This document shows positions 43,000 through 54,289 of a stretch of DNA of 64,000 nt, in pieces. This stretch comes from Acanthosepion esculentum (Eukaryota > Mollusca > Cephalopoda > Sepiida > Sepiidae): assembly GCA_964036315.1 (NCBI GenBank), contig OZ038482.1, forward strand, positions 10,538,698 to 10,602,697, in the 5' to 3' direction. Numbering within the stretch: position 1 is the stretch's first letter; each line of letters begins with the position of its first letter. The translations under genes were made by a program, and so were the position numbers. The notes under the pieces are model-generated. The model did no database searches. It saw only the letters and a list, made by a program, of their open reading frames with translations, and had not been told where the DNA came from.

Positions 43000-45150
43000 T
43001 GATGAGGCCTTGTATCAAGCAATAGACTGGAGTGCAGGGAAAAGTGATTTCATGCCTTCCACCATTAATGCAAAGTGAATAAAACCAACATCAGCTTGAA
43101 TTTGTCAGTTTCACTTGGGTGATAACCATTACTCGCCCGCCTACACCCAAACAATTGATACAAAAATTTTTAATAAACTGTTCGCTCCATTATTTTTAAA
43201 ATAGAAGGTAAAACTTGCAATTAGGTGTTGCTGTGAACTGCTCACTTGCTGCTCAAATTGAAAGCTTTGCATAATGAAAAATGTCTTACCATTTTTTTTT
43301 TTTTTTTTTTTTTCTCTCCTTTTCTCTCCACTTATCTGATCATCTCTAAAAGATATCAAAACCCACGTCTTATTCTCCAAGGATTTTAATGAGACTTGGA
43401 AATTTTTAATTTTTTCATAATATTGAATGAGTTCTGCTACTGGCAATAAATGCAGACAGTGGTGCTATCGAAATGTAAAAGTAAATCTTTATAAATTATG
43501 CTGAAGGAAATTATAAATGGAAATAATTTTGTCTTTTGCTTCATGATAGCTGCAGACTGATCATAATCATGTATAGTTAGACACATTTTGCACCCACCCA
43601 TCTTTGCATATGGGTGTAATACTAAAAATAATAAACAATGCTTCTCTGTTAAAGTTCCGGCTTATAAAAATGATAATAATTCTGTCAATAATATTCCTGT
43701 TACAATTCAGGGTAGGAAAAGAAAAACTATAAATTTAAAATATGGCTTATATATAGCAATTGATGTGTCAGAGCTTTTTACTATGTGTTTTTCTTTGTCT
43801 TCTTTTCTTGGGTATAACAAAGGTTTACACTGTGTGTGTGTGTGTGTGGGGGGCTTATGTTTAAAAGAAAAATGAAAGCTTACTCCCATAATGATATTGG
43901 CCAGCCTGTCTCTACAGGCAAAAACACTGCTGTATAAATGATCTTAAATTAGAGGTTAACTATAAAATTATAGACGCATAATGTCTAAACTTTTTGTCGA
44001 AATCACCGAATATCAGTTTTGATTTACTCTCTAGTCTTCAGGCTTATAAAAATGAAGACTTCTCCCCACCAATGAAGTCTAATTATAAAATACAAAGTTA
44101 CCATGAAGCCCGGTATCAGTTTTTATGCCTCTGATTCTAATCATTCCAATACCAGAGGCACATTTGGTGTTGCTTCTAGTGAGCCATCTTTTTAACTCTT
44201 GTGCCGTATTATTATAATTGAAGCCCTGCTCTCTGATTCCATAAATTGACTTTCCGCAAATTCTTATTACAAGGCACACCATTTGTTTGTTTATTCTTGC
44301 TTTCTTCAATGATAAAAGATAAAAAAAAACTGATTTATGAGTCAATTTAGAACTTTACCATTGTTCTTTGAGTTAGTGGCTGGCAAGTAGCATTTAAATT
44401 GCTATGTAGTAGACTTGGTAAAAAGAAAATTGACCCTTGAAAATAAAAGGCTGCATGAAGTTTTATGAAAAATGCCAGTTTTGCTTTAAATAAAAACATT
44501 TTAAAATAAAGCTCATTGATTTTTCAATACGTTTCAAACCATCGGAACTTTTCTAGAATGTTCATGGAGAAGGAGGGCAGGATCAACCCTCTTGCTCCTC
44601 TTTAAACTGGAATAGTAAAAGCCAAAATGATTCATAATAAATCAGTTTTTCTAAAGATCAATTTGATTATTTTTTTCTTCACTCTTCCCACCCCCAACAA
44701 ACAACACTTTTAAAGTTTTCTTTGTGTGTCTCTAGTTGTGATTGGCTAATGATTTGCTTAACACTGACAATAAAATCAATGTCTAATGAAATACCAAAAC
44801 ACAAAAAGCAGGAAAAATTATTTCTGTGTTGAATTTTTATGAAAATCAATGCCAACTGATTATTCCCAATTTCTGCTGAACAGTCCTTAAAATGAAGTAT
44901 TTATAAAAAAAAATAAAACAAAGTTTTATTCAATGAAATCTTAAGATATGGCAAATTTAACTCTGAAAATTGTCTGTGTTAACTCTGCTGACTCTTGTGG
45001 TTCTACCTAGGATTGAACACACCATCCTTGAGTAACAAATTTCGGAAGATATTAGACTCCTATTTCTCAGTTTTATGGATGTGCTCTAAGCAGTGGTAGT
45101 AGTTTCTCCCTTTCTGTCAAAGTAGATTTAACCTTTAAGTTTATTGAAAT
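43000..45150. other. No firm gene; unassigned frames
   Basis: A 95-codon plus-strand frame at 43588-43875 ends in a (GT)n tract and shows no domain. T tract at 43292-43313. A weak match to the S1 head lies inverted at about 44210-44250. Confidence 0.4.
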
Positions 45151-45154
45151 TATA

Positions 45155-45336
45155 CAGTGTAAGCTGGATATAAGACCCGGATATAAGAGAAACCCGGATA
45201 TAAGAGATTTTCTCTGGTCCCAAATTAGAGCCATACTTACCTAAACAAAATAGACCAAACTTGGATATAAGATAAACCCGGATATAAGAGACTTCTTCTC
45301 CAGTCCCGACAACTCTCTTATATCCGGGTTACACTA
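45155..45336. mobile_element. pogo-like MITE (182 bp)
   Basis: CAGTGTAAGCTGGATATAAG at the left and CTTATATCCGGGTTACACTA at the right are imperfect inverted repeats. TA lies on each side and a (TA)n follows. Inside, the word CCCGGATATAAGAGA is repeated several times, so the element is partly built from its own end sequence. No coding content. Confidence 0.85.
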
Positions 45337-45661
45337 TATATATATATATATATAGTGTGTGTGTGGAGGAATGCACATACAAATTTTTAATTTATTGTAT
45401 TTCCAACTAATAAATAAATATACTTTTCATATAATTAACTGTACACAAATGCATAAGTAAATATGCATAGAAAACAGGAAAAGATTTGATTTAATAGAAA
45501 TAAATCCCATTTATCCATTTTAATGGATGAAAAAAGTATTTGTACAATGCAAATTTCAGATTTTAAAACTTTTTAAATATTCTAGAATGTTTCAATATCA
45601 GTCATTCTTTTTAGCTTAAAAGTACACACAGAACATTCTGTAATTGATATTCATGCAAGAA

Positions 45662-46280
45662 GATTATGGCAAGAGGTAAAGAATTGACAGATTTGCAAAA
45701 AGGACTGATTGTTAAACTCTGGAAAGAAAGTTACAGGAAAATCTCAGACAACCTGAATATTTCATTTACTACCATTAGTTCATTCATTGCAAGCTATAAA
45801 TAGTCAAAACTTGAATACCAAAGAACAGGTGCTCCACAGAAGATTTCAAGGAAATTAATGCATCTAATTAAACAAAATCCAATAGTTACTCATCAAGAGT
45901 TGCAGGATGATTTGCTTTCATCAGGAATCTGTGCCACTAAGCAGACAATAAGTAATGACATTCATAGGAACAATCTAAAGTCATGCTCCCCTCGGAAAAC
46001 TCCATTGCTATTGAAAAGATACAGAGACGCCAGGTTGAAATTCGTCCGTGAACATAAGGAAAAATCAAAATTGAGTTGTTTGGATGTAATTCTAGAAATT
46101 CTGTATGGAGGAAAGATGGCGATGCCTCCAAACAAAAGGACACAGGTCCAACAGTGAAATTTGGTGCTGGCAAAAATCATGTTTTGGGTATGATTTTTCC
46201 TGCAAAAAGTGCTGGAAACATATCAGTAATAGCTGGTAGAATGAATGCCACAGCATTTCAAAATAGTGTGTGTGTGTTGA
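45662..46280 (+). pseudogene. Tc1-like transposase, 5' two thirds, broken
   Basis: Starting at an ATG near 45667 the frame reads MARGKELTDLQKGLIVKLWK, a paired-like HTH start. An in-frame TAG lies near 45800. The second HTH region continues with YQRTGAPQKISRKLMHLIKQ and LQDDLLSSGICATKQTISND, a KRYRDARLKFVREH block, a frame change near 46075, then SVWRKDGDASKQKD and GAGNISVI-like blocks equivalent to the W-x-D-E...VWR and G-x-G-x-I region. The first catalytic W-S-D-E is lost at the frameshift and the sequence stops before the last DDE residue. No terminal inverted repeats identified. Inactive. Confidence 0.88.
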
Positions 46281-46426
46281 TAAAATTTAATCTCTTATAG
46301 GGCCAAACAGGGAAAGATGAATAGTTTTACACATTTGAGGACTTGGTTACTTTTAGAATATCAGTTTTATTTTATTTATTTTTTTTTTACCTATCAGTGA
46401 GGAAATTTGAAACTTAAGTTATGCAC

Positions 46427-46463
46427 ACACACACACACACACACACTCACACTCACACTCACA

Positions 46464-46498
<35 letters not shown>
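46427..46498. repeat. (CA)n microsatellite with CACACT interruptions
   Basis: CA units with four CACTCA-type variants in the middle. Confidence 0.97.
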
Positions 46499-46499
<1 letters not shown>

Positions 46500-46679
46500 G
46501 ATTTAACCATAAAAAAACAAACAAATATATACTAAGTTATACTTTTTTGCATATTAAAAAAAAATTAATAATACAAAGAACATTTTTAAGTTTCAAGCCA
46601 AAAGTTAAAAATGAACTAGGCCAGTTTGCAATTTTGAATTGAACTATACCTGCCAATCATTTATCATTTCACCCTAAGG

Positions 46680-46935
46680 CACTAAAGCCACAAAGATGTA
46701 AGGGTTTACTGAGTAAAAGAATATACAAAAATGAAAAACATTACTATTATTATTAAGAAGCAATAAAAATTAAAGAACAGGAATTAAGACAAAAGATAAT
46801 GATTGATATTGCATTTAAATCTTTAAAGGTCAAAGTTGACTGGAAAGCAAGAGTTCCACAAGCAAGAAGTGTGAGAGAAGAAACTGTTAGCATGTAACTT
46901 AGTTACATTTAGCCATTTCAACTGTAACATGACTA
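46680..46935 (+). repeat. Family H repeat copy
   Basis: AAGGCACTAAAGCCACAAAG, AACAGGAATTAAGAC, AATGATTGATATTGCATTTA and AGTTCCACAAGCAAGAAGTG align with the 23450-24080 copy in the same order, with an internal deletion. Confidence 0.65.
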
Positions 46936-47252
46936 CTTGCCATATAGAATAATAATAATAATAATGAACATCGACAATCCCTATTGTAGTTGGAGCCCTA
47001 GGATTGGTTGGAAAAGATTCCAGTAGACTAATTGAAGGGATTCCTGGAAGCCCATGCCTCAAATACAAAAAATTGTTCTCACAAGTACAGCCCACACTTT
47101 ACTTTACAAAGGGCTTTATCTATGTAAAATATTTTTTTTAAATTTAAAAAAAATTTTTTTTGTTTTCAGTGGAAAGTGTCATGGTGCCATTTCTAACCAT
47201 AGGTCTCTGGGCGGGACCCAGAAAGAAATGTGTACACACCAGAAATCAAAGG

Positions 47253-47555
47253 AAACAACGAAGACGACAACAATGATAATAATGATAATGACAACAACAA
47301 CGATAATAACAACAACAATAACAACAATAATGACAACAACAATAATAACAATAATAATGATAACAATAACAATAACAACAATAATAACAATAACAAGAAT
47401 AACAATAATAACAATGATAATAACAATAATAACAATGATAATAATGACAACAATAACAATAATAATACCAATAACAATAAGAATAATGATGATAATAACA
47501 GCAACAATAATAACAACAATAATAAAAATAATAACAACAATAATAATAATAATTA
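47253..47555. repeat. Long imperfect trinucleotide array (AAY)n
   Basis: About 300 bp of AAC, AAT, GAT and GAC triplets with almost no phase break. One plus-strand frame is poly-Asn (with Asp/Lys), another poly-Thr/Ile, and the minus strand poly-Ile/Val or poly-Leu. These frames have no start or splice context and are consequences of the repeat. Confidence 0.97.
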
Positions 47556-47739
47556 AATTTGTAAAATCAGGTACGAAAGAAGAAATTTCCTCAGAACAAT
47601 TACCATGAAAGTATTTTAAAAGATACAATCAACTGAGCCATACATCTGCTATATTGTCACAAAAGGAGGGTACATGGTTACATCACGTTGAAACACTGGT
47701 CAGTAACTAGATGGGTAACTGCTGGGGAATACCAGTTGC

Positions 47740-47915
47740 ATTAAACTTGGATGTGTGGGTGGTGCAATGGATAATCACTTGGAATTGTTAGAGCAAAGTT
47801 CCAATTCCAGCTGGGTTCAGTTATATTCACTTACGCACAAATACCCTTTGGAAAGGTATGAATGCACCTCTTCTCCCCCTCCAGCTATGGGTTAATTAGG
47901 AAGACCTTATATTGC
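47740..47915 (+). mobile_element. SINE family S1 copy, truncated
   Basis: The head GGGTGGTGCAATGGATAATC (A box) and AAGTTCCAATTCCAG (B box), then CAAATACCCTTTGGAAAGGT, CTCTTCTCCCCCTCCAGCTA and GGGTTAATTAGGAAGACC, in the order of 29308-29620. The 3' third is missing and an A run follows at 47930. Confidence 0.8.
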
Positions 47916-47919
47916 TAAA

Positions 47920-48940
47920 TCATTGTCAATAAAAAAAAAAAAAAAACTAAAAATATTTTCTGGTTTTAAATAACCAGTAAAGGGTTGATAACCTGTAAAA
48001 AGTCAAATTGATCAATAATCAAACAAAAGGAAGAACCCTATTTCCTGTCACTGGTGTTTCTGTTGGAAGAGAAAAGGTTGTAATTTTGTTGATGTTGAAA
48101 CACAATGCATATTTATTGACTTTCCTCTTCAACACTTTTTTCGATGTGTTTAGTTTGTAGCAATCCAATTAACTTTCTTACTGATTTTATAAATAATTAA
48201 TTTATACAGGCAAAATAATACAAGTAACATGTTTGACAGTAGAGAAAGTCTGGGACCAAATAGGAGACACTCATTATTTCTGGTCAACCCTTTTTCCCCT
48301 TTTGTTGGAGCCATTATTTTCTCTAACCTAACAAGAAATTGTGATTGGCTGTGTAGTCATCTAAATTTCATTATGTTATTGTGACAAGAATAAAATGCTG
48401 AATATTACTCTCTTATTTGTTGAGGGTTTGCTAGCTACTGAAATAGAAGTAAATGTATTCTATTCACATGTTATTGAAACAATATTGTCCAAAACTTAAT
48501 GAATCTTGGTAGAGGCTGCATTAATGCATAGATCTTAGCGGTATAGCTGTGGGATATTGTCTAAAGAACATTTTTAATTTATATAAACATCTTATTTCAT
48601 TGTTGTCAGATTAGTTCCGGATAACAATTGTTTCTGATTAGTTTGTGGAGATGGGGGATAGAAACCTTGAAACTAATGATTTATTTCATAAAATTTTCAG
48701 ATATTTGAGCAGAGTGTTTCAAAGTGCCATAAGGAAGATATTCACTATCTTTGCTTTGTCTGGTACAGATCTACAGTAATGAGAGCACTCTAAGATAAAA
48801 ATCTTAGCATGAGCAGAGGTCTGAAGATTAGCCATCAGAGCAGAGGATTATTATTAATATGGTTTTAAAGAATGGGGTCAGTGATACAAATGAAAGAGAT
48901 GATAACAAATAAAGAAGATTATGAGGATATATAACTCTTC
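47920..48940. other. No gene recognised
   Basis: AT-rich stretch with an A run at 47932-47946 and no other assignable feature. Confidence 0.5.
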
Positions 48941-48949
48941 ACTTGAAGA

Positions 48950-49475
48950 GGTTATGACTAGTGTTCAGAAAATCATCCTTGTGCTTATCTGTTGCACAAT
49001 GTAGCAGTTCTTTGAGAGGAGTCATCTGAATTAAACTTTCTTGTAACATTTGGAATACAGAGGCAATGAAGGTGATTCAGCTCTCTGGAGGGAGAATGGT
49101 ATATTCTAGCTGTAAATATCTGAAATGTGGTAGAACTAAAGAATGAAGTTCATCTGAACAAGTGGGAGTAACAAAAGACTCTGCAATATTGCATCTGTGA
49201 GAAAAAGGCTGTTGAGTGTAGGATAAGTTTTTCTCCTACAAAGGAGCATAAATAATTCCGATCTCTCTCATGTCTGGAAAGCAAGGATTGAACAACTGTA
49301 GCCCATATCTGGCAGCAATATTCCATTTTGGGTCTAATCTGAGTTTTGGAAATACAAAGCAAGAGTCAATTTCTTCTTGGAACAGTCGAATGAGTTATCC
49401 ATTTTTCCAGTGTCTTTACCAATGGATTGTACATACGAGTTCCACTTAAGGTTTGGAAAGACTTAATTGATATTC
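48950..49475 (-). pseudogene. CR1/Jockey-like LINE C-terminal relic
   Basis: The minus strand gives a WNSYVQSIGKDTGKM block, K-T-Q-I-R-P-K-M-E-YCCQIWA (family: IRP-MEYC-HIWAGA), a G-E-K-L-ILHS block corresponding to the S-LQPLSHRR region and, further on, a degraded FYHISDIYS/LEYTI end, over several frames. It belongs to the same broad group as 2745-3240 but is a different, more diverged member. No RT catalytic motif remains. Confidence 0.7.
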
Positions 49476-49519
49476 AAAGTATGGAATCTGACTGTGGAAG
49501 ATATTGATTTAAATATTTA

Positions 49520-49590
49520 ATTTTAGCTTAGTTTGATACAGGGCCATAATTGTGGGATACCTAGTGAGGCTCAAACTTTCTATACTTTAA
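49520..49590 (-). repeat. SINE family S2 fragment, inverted
   Basis: The minus strand reads AAAGTTTGAGCCTCACTAGG, TATCCCACAATTATGGCCCT and TATCAAACTAAGCTAAAATT, the B-box and downstream part of S2. Confidence 0.7.
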
Positions 49591-49665
49591 TAATCTGCAA
49601 GATTTGTTTGTCTATTATTGTACTACAGAAAAAAGTCAAGACCATGAAGAAATCCATTTATACAT

Positions 49666-49668
<3 letters not shown>

Positions 49669-49732
<64 letters not shown>
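49669..49732. repeat. (TA)n followed by poly(T)
   Basis: About 17 TA units, AACA, then about 23 T. Confidence 0.97.
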
Positions 49733-49737
<5 letters not shown>

Positions 49738-50074
49738 CACATCAAGACTTTGGATTTTTCTCTGAATTAATAAAATTGTTTTTTTAAGTATTTATCAGTT
49801 CGTCTCATTTCTTGCCAAATATTTTCCTTAAATGGATTGTTGTCGATCTTCAATGTTTGCTTTAGTTCCATGTTAAACTTTCTGCAACAGTTGGGATAAA
49901 GCTTACTATGTAGAAGTTGTATTGAATTGGACACTTGCCATATCGACTATTAATAAGTTTTGTCATAATTTTTGAGAGTCTGGTTCATTAGAAGAAACAA
50001 ACAAGTTACACAAAAGTAAATAAGATTGGTGAGCAGTGAGAGATGAGTTATCTCCCCATAGCAGGAAAAACAGA

Positions 50075-50215
50075 ATGAGAACTAATCACCCCTGTCAATT
50101 GAATAAAGGGTTTGGTTCAAAAATTTCAAGAAGGTTACAAAAAGACACCTGAAGAATACTGGTAGGTACAATGTTAAAAGCATTGTGAGTATAACAACCA
50201 AGAGAAGCATGCTGG
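50075..50215 (+). repeat. Degenerate family A body and 3' part
   Basis: AACTAATCACCCCTGTCAAT, TGAATAAAGGGTTTGGTTCA, CCTGAAGAATACTGGTAGGT, ACAATGTTAAAAGCATTGTG parallel the family A body, CTGAAGAA block and GAAAC-GTTGTG block. Confidence 0.65.
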
Positions 50216-50761
50216 CTGGAACAGCAAAGGCTATAATATTGATATTATATGGATAGAAAATGTTTTTAATTATTATTCTCTTAAGAACATCTCTGCATTC
50301 TTCCATATGTTGTGAAATTTGTATTGCAAATAATTGAAGCGATCATGCCTTGATTTTCATGACGTGTTCTTATAGAAACAAAACAAGGCACAATGGGCGA
50401 ATAATGTTTGCGCACTTCAAACTTTCTTCAGGCTTGGGACATATGGAATGTATAAAGTTAAAGAGGAAATTAATTTTCATTTCAACTTTGGTGGTTATAA
50501 TTATATTTTGTATGGAAACTTTGTAAGTAAAATACTTGTTATGTCAGCTGGGCGGGGGGAACTTACTTGGAATGAGACATGGTAATTGTAATCTTCATGA
50601 TAGAAGAATCAATTATAGATTACTATATTAGCTGCAATATAATGAACATTCCATTTTGGAGGAGTTGTCTTTAGGCCTTAGTAGCATTGGCAGACTCTAA
50701 ACCATGACCTTCATTTTTTATGTAGATAGTAACTTGTCAATTGTTTTTTTTTTTTTTTTTT

Positions 50762-50767
50762 TGTGTG

Positions 50768-50799
<32 letters not shown>
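50762..50799. repeat. (AC)n microsatellite after a T tract
   Basis: About 15 AC units preceded by about 19 T. Confidence 0.97.
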
Positions 50800-50802
<3 letters not shown>

Positions 50803-50806
50803 TTTG

Positions 50807-50859
50807 TCTGACAATTGCAACGGCATGAAGCCCAGGGTCACAAACTCGCATCAATACAA

Positions 50860-50863
<4 letters not shown>
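50807..50863 (+). repeat. Family F single arm
   Basis: GTCTGACAATTGCAACGGCA, GAAGCCCAGGGTCACAAACT and CGCATCAATACAACT match the right arm of the 10734-10860 hairpin. A (TA)n follows and GTTGTACTGATA after it is inverted, so a hairpin may have existed here too. Confidence 0.75.
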
Positions 50864-50898
<35 letters not shown>

Positions 50899-51188
50899 GT
50901 ACTGATATACTAATGTTAAATCTGAGGTCAGTATATGAAAATAGGTCAACACTCTGTCTTTTTCGCATTCTCTAAATAAGATAGAAATATCACTTGATTT
51001 TAACCTGGAATATTTTCCCCATTTCATTTGTGATTTTGTTTGTAGGTCTTGAGGATTGAGAGCTGCTGCTGCTTTTTTTTTTTTTTTTTTTTTAATAGAG
51101 CTCTCATGAAATAAAAATCACCTATGTGATTTTAAGTGTTTGGTATTTTTTAATTAATAATAATTTTGCTCTGTCTTTTGACACAGAG

Positions 51189-51230
51189 CTCCCCTGGAGT
51201 TATATCCTCCTGGAAATCCCATATTGATTA

Positions 51231-51276
<46 letters not shown>

Positions 51277-51315
51277 ATCAATATGGGATTTCCAGGAGGA
51301 TATAACTCCAGGGGA

Positions 51316-51316
<1 letters not shown>
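51189..51316. repeat. Perfect 43-bp inverted repeat around (TA)n
   Basis: 51189-51231 (CTCCCCTGGAGTTATATCCT...TTGATTAC) is the exact reverse complement of 51274-51316, separated by about 42 nt of (TA)n that is itself self-complementary, so the whole 128 bp could form one long hairpin. Another (TA)n follows directly (51317-51373). Confidence 0.97.
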
Positions 51317-51373
<57 letters not shown>

Positions 51374-51377
<4 letters not shown>

Positions 51378-51493
51378 AAATCTCTACACAAAAGCTTTCA
51401 TGTTTCATTACTATGATTGTACTTACTTACCATTGTCTGAAGAAGTATAATTGTAATATTGAAATATGAAAGCTTTTGTGTAGTGATTTCAAC
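51374..51493. repeat. 28-bp inverted repeat with a CTGAAGA...GAAA loop
   Basis: 51374-51401 (GTTGAAATCTCTACACAAAA...) and 51466-51493 are inverted with one mismatch. The loop ends with GTCTGAAGAAGTATAATTGT then AATATTGAAATATG, the CTGAAGA - spacer - GAAA pattern also seen in families A and F. Confidence 0.88.
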
Positions 51494-51499
51494 ATGTTT

Positions 51500-54000
51500 T
51501 TATTATCTCTTATAATAAAAATAATATTGCTCTATTTTTGTATTGAGCACTTTTTTAAAAGTAAATACAACAGTGGAATTTTACTACATCTGTTCTTTCT
51601 CTCATTTGAACACACACACACACATACAGGTTCCGCAAAAATAATACCTACAGTTTAAGATGCATTTTGAAGATGTAAAATGCTTCTTGAAGTTTTTATT
51701 TTAGTTTTAATTCCAAGGTAATAGCTTAAATTTAATATTTCCAATAGGTAAAACACTATGCTGTATTTTAAACTGAATTTGAATTGATTGGAATATCTTT
51801 TTTAAATCGCTAAAATTGATATTTTTTTTAAATTGAATATTTCTTTTCTTAAATTGTCTTCTGAAGGATTTGGTGGTTAAATCACTTTCATGATTCTTTT
51901 TAGCTTATTTTTATACTGTTTGCAACAGCCTAAAATTGTTCTTTCAAAATGTCCTTATCTGTAGCTGCAGAATTGGCTTTGTATCAAAAGAATTTTATTA
52001 ATTTTTTTTTTTTTTTTCTTACCTGCTCTCAAAGTTTGCTTCTCTTAAGCAATAAAACTTACTTTAAGGATAGCATCACTGCTTCTTTTGACTTATTTTG
52101 GCAAATCCTGGTTGTAATAAATTTCCTTCTTTTAAAGAAATGGTTGTGATATTTTCAACAGGTTTTCTCCCTTTTATTTTCCAGTGTCTTGACAACCATT
52201 TTTTTTTTTTTTTTTTTTTAATTTTATTTTATCTACAAATACCAATAACCTTCCCTGCTTTTTTTCCTTAGAACATTTTTAGATAATTTTTCTTTGCATT
52301 TCGACATACCCATTTTGGCTGATGACACTGGGTTTTTGAAATAGTTTTTGTTTTTATTTCTCTTAAAGGTTCAAAAAGTTATTTGGGTCAAATTTTCTTT
52401 GTGTATGCTAAAGGAAAAGATATTCAAAATATCGTATTCTTTAGAATATGACCCTGAATAATTAACAGAATATTTTTATATGGTAAAACTTCAAGCAAGT
52501 TTTTTTTTCCCTTTTTTATTTATTTATTTTTATTTTTTTGTTTGTGAGAGAGAGAAAAAAAAGGTGGGGTGACTTTCTTCTCCTCCCGTAGGAAATGATG
52601 CTTCTGAACCAATAGTTCTGAAGTCTGTCTACTTACCTCTCTTGGCACTTGTCAATCTTTCTTTAGTCAGTGAGTTAAGGTCAACTCTGTAGGCTAAATT
52701 CTAGAACACTTCTTTGTTAACAAGAAAAATGCTTTCCATTGTTGATGGTTTTTTGAGAACAAAAATGAACTTACAAATATGAAAGGATTCAAGGTGATGA
52801 ATTATTGTTTAATTAGAATTAGGTGAACTTATTAGTCATGACCAACAATACATTTTTTTTTTTTATAATAAAATGACCAACAATACATTTTTATAAAAAA
52901 AAAAAAAAACTACCAACAATACATTTTTATAGTGAAATTACCAGCAATACATTTTATGAACTACAAAATATATATTAAAAAAAATACCTTTTACCCTTAA
53001 ATTATGTACAAAATATTTAGATTTCAGCATTGAATAACCCATTGAGGTTGATCTGATGCTAAACAAAATCAACCAATCTCTCTTGGTTAAAACTTTTCAG
53101 TCTGTCTTTAGTCAAACTTCGAAATAAAATCTAGAACAAGACTAAAGATGTGCAATTTTAAATAATAATAATAATAATAATAAAATCATTATTTAGCCTA
53201 ACTGAAAGTTATATGGGCTACACATACCCACACATGAAACAGTGCTTTAGATTTCAAAAATTACAAAATCAGTTAACAGAGAGAAATAAGATACGAATCA
53301 AAAAACATTCTATTGTAGTGTTGAAAAGTCTTAAGTTTTGAACATTTTGAAATAAATTTAAACATGTATTTGCTTTCACAAAAATGTTGTTTTTTAGCTA
53401 CCATCAACTTCAAAGAAAGTTTCCAATTGTCTATCCCACTTCCACCAACCAAAGTCATAACCTGTTCCAACAAATTACTCTCATACTGTGAAGTGAAATG
53501 TTACTTAGAAACATTTCAGTTCATACAACACTTTTTATTTATCAACCAACTTAATTTCCTTTTTTGTATCTCGGTTGTCTTCTATGAATGATCCATATAA
53601 AATTATTATTTTTGTTTATCCATGTATCTGCTGCATTGATTCATTTTAAAATGGTAAAATTATTTATTGAAATTTGTTAGGGGGACTCCTGGTTAATTTA
53701 AAAAAAACAAAAACAAAAACAACTCCAAATAAATATTAACTGTTGCTTTTAACCGACAGTTATTCTTGGACCTTTTCGAATTAAATTCTCAACATCTGAT
53801 ATGAAAAAGAAAATTCTTTACCATTCTTTGACATCTCATCACTAAACATAATTCATTTAAAATTTGTACTTTTTGGAAAATAACTAATAGTGTCTATTTA
53901 CTAATTCTATGTGTTAATCTTGAAATTTATAAAACCGGTTTACTTAATTCTTAGAGATGATCTATTGAAAATTAACCATGCTGAACACAGGATAATAATA
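51500..54000. other. No gene recognised; family C tail units inside
   Basis: AT-rich with T tracts at 52003-52018 and 52199-52220. At 52840-52960 there are four tandem units of ACCAACAATACATTTTTATA type, followed at about 53020-53085 by CATTGAATAACCCATTGAGG/TTGATCTGATGC matching 7565-7625, so this is a body-less family C relative. Confidence 0.5.
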
Positions 54001-54031
54001 ATAATTCAAGTTATATGATAAAAGAAAATTA

Positions 54032-54074
<43 letters not shown>
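54032..54074. repeat. (CA)n microsatellite
   Basis: About 21 CA units, then a T tract. Confidence 0.98.
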
Positions 54075-54075
<1 letters not shown>

Positions 54076-54289
54076 TTCTATTTTTTTTTTTTTCTTCATT
54101 AAGTGACATTTGAATATACAACTTCATTTTACATGCGATTAAAATTTATAACATGTATACATATTCTGGAAGGTGACATTTTAATGCATCTTTTTATAAG
54201 TTGTATGAGGATTGTGAATTTTTTTTTCTTTTTACATTAGAGTAAAAATTGATGAAAATGTGATGCATTTTCATCATTTGATGCTCTTT

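Noticed and set aside
44085..44280. Possible inverted S1 SINE head (AATCAGAGAGC-like word)
   Set aside because: Only about 25 bp of similarity, and the A box and core are missing.
47179..47628. Long open frames on both strands (poly-Asn, poly-Ile/Val, poly-Leu)
   Set aside because: They follow entirely from the (AAY)n array and have no start, splice or domain context.
51154..51408. Tyr/Ile repeat reading frames on both strands
   Set aside because: Produced by (TA)n and the inverted repeat.
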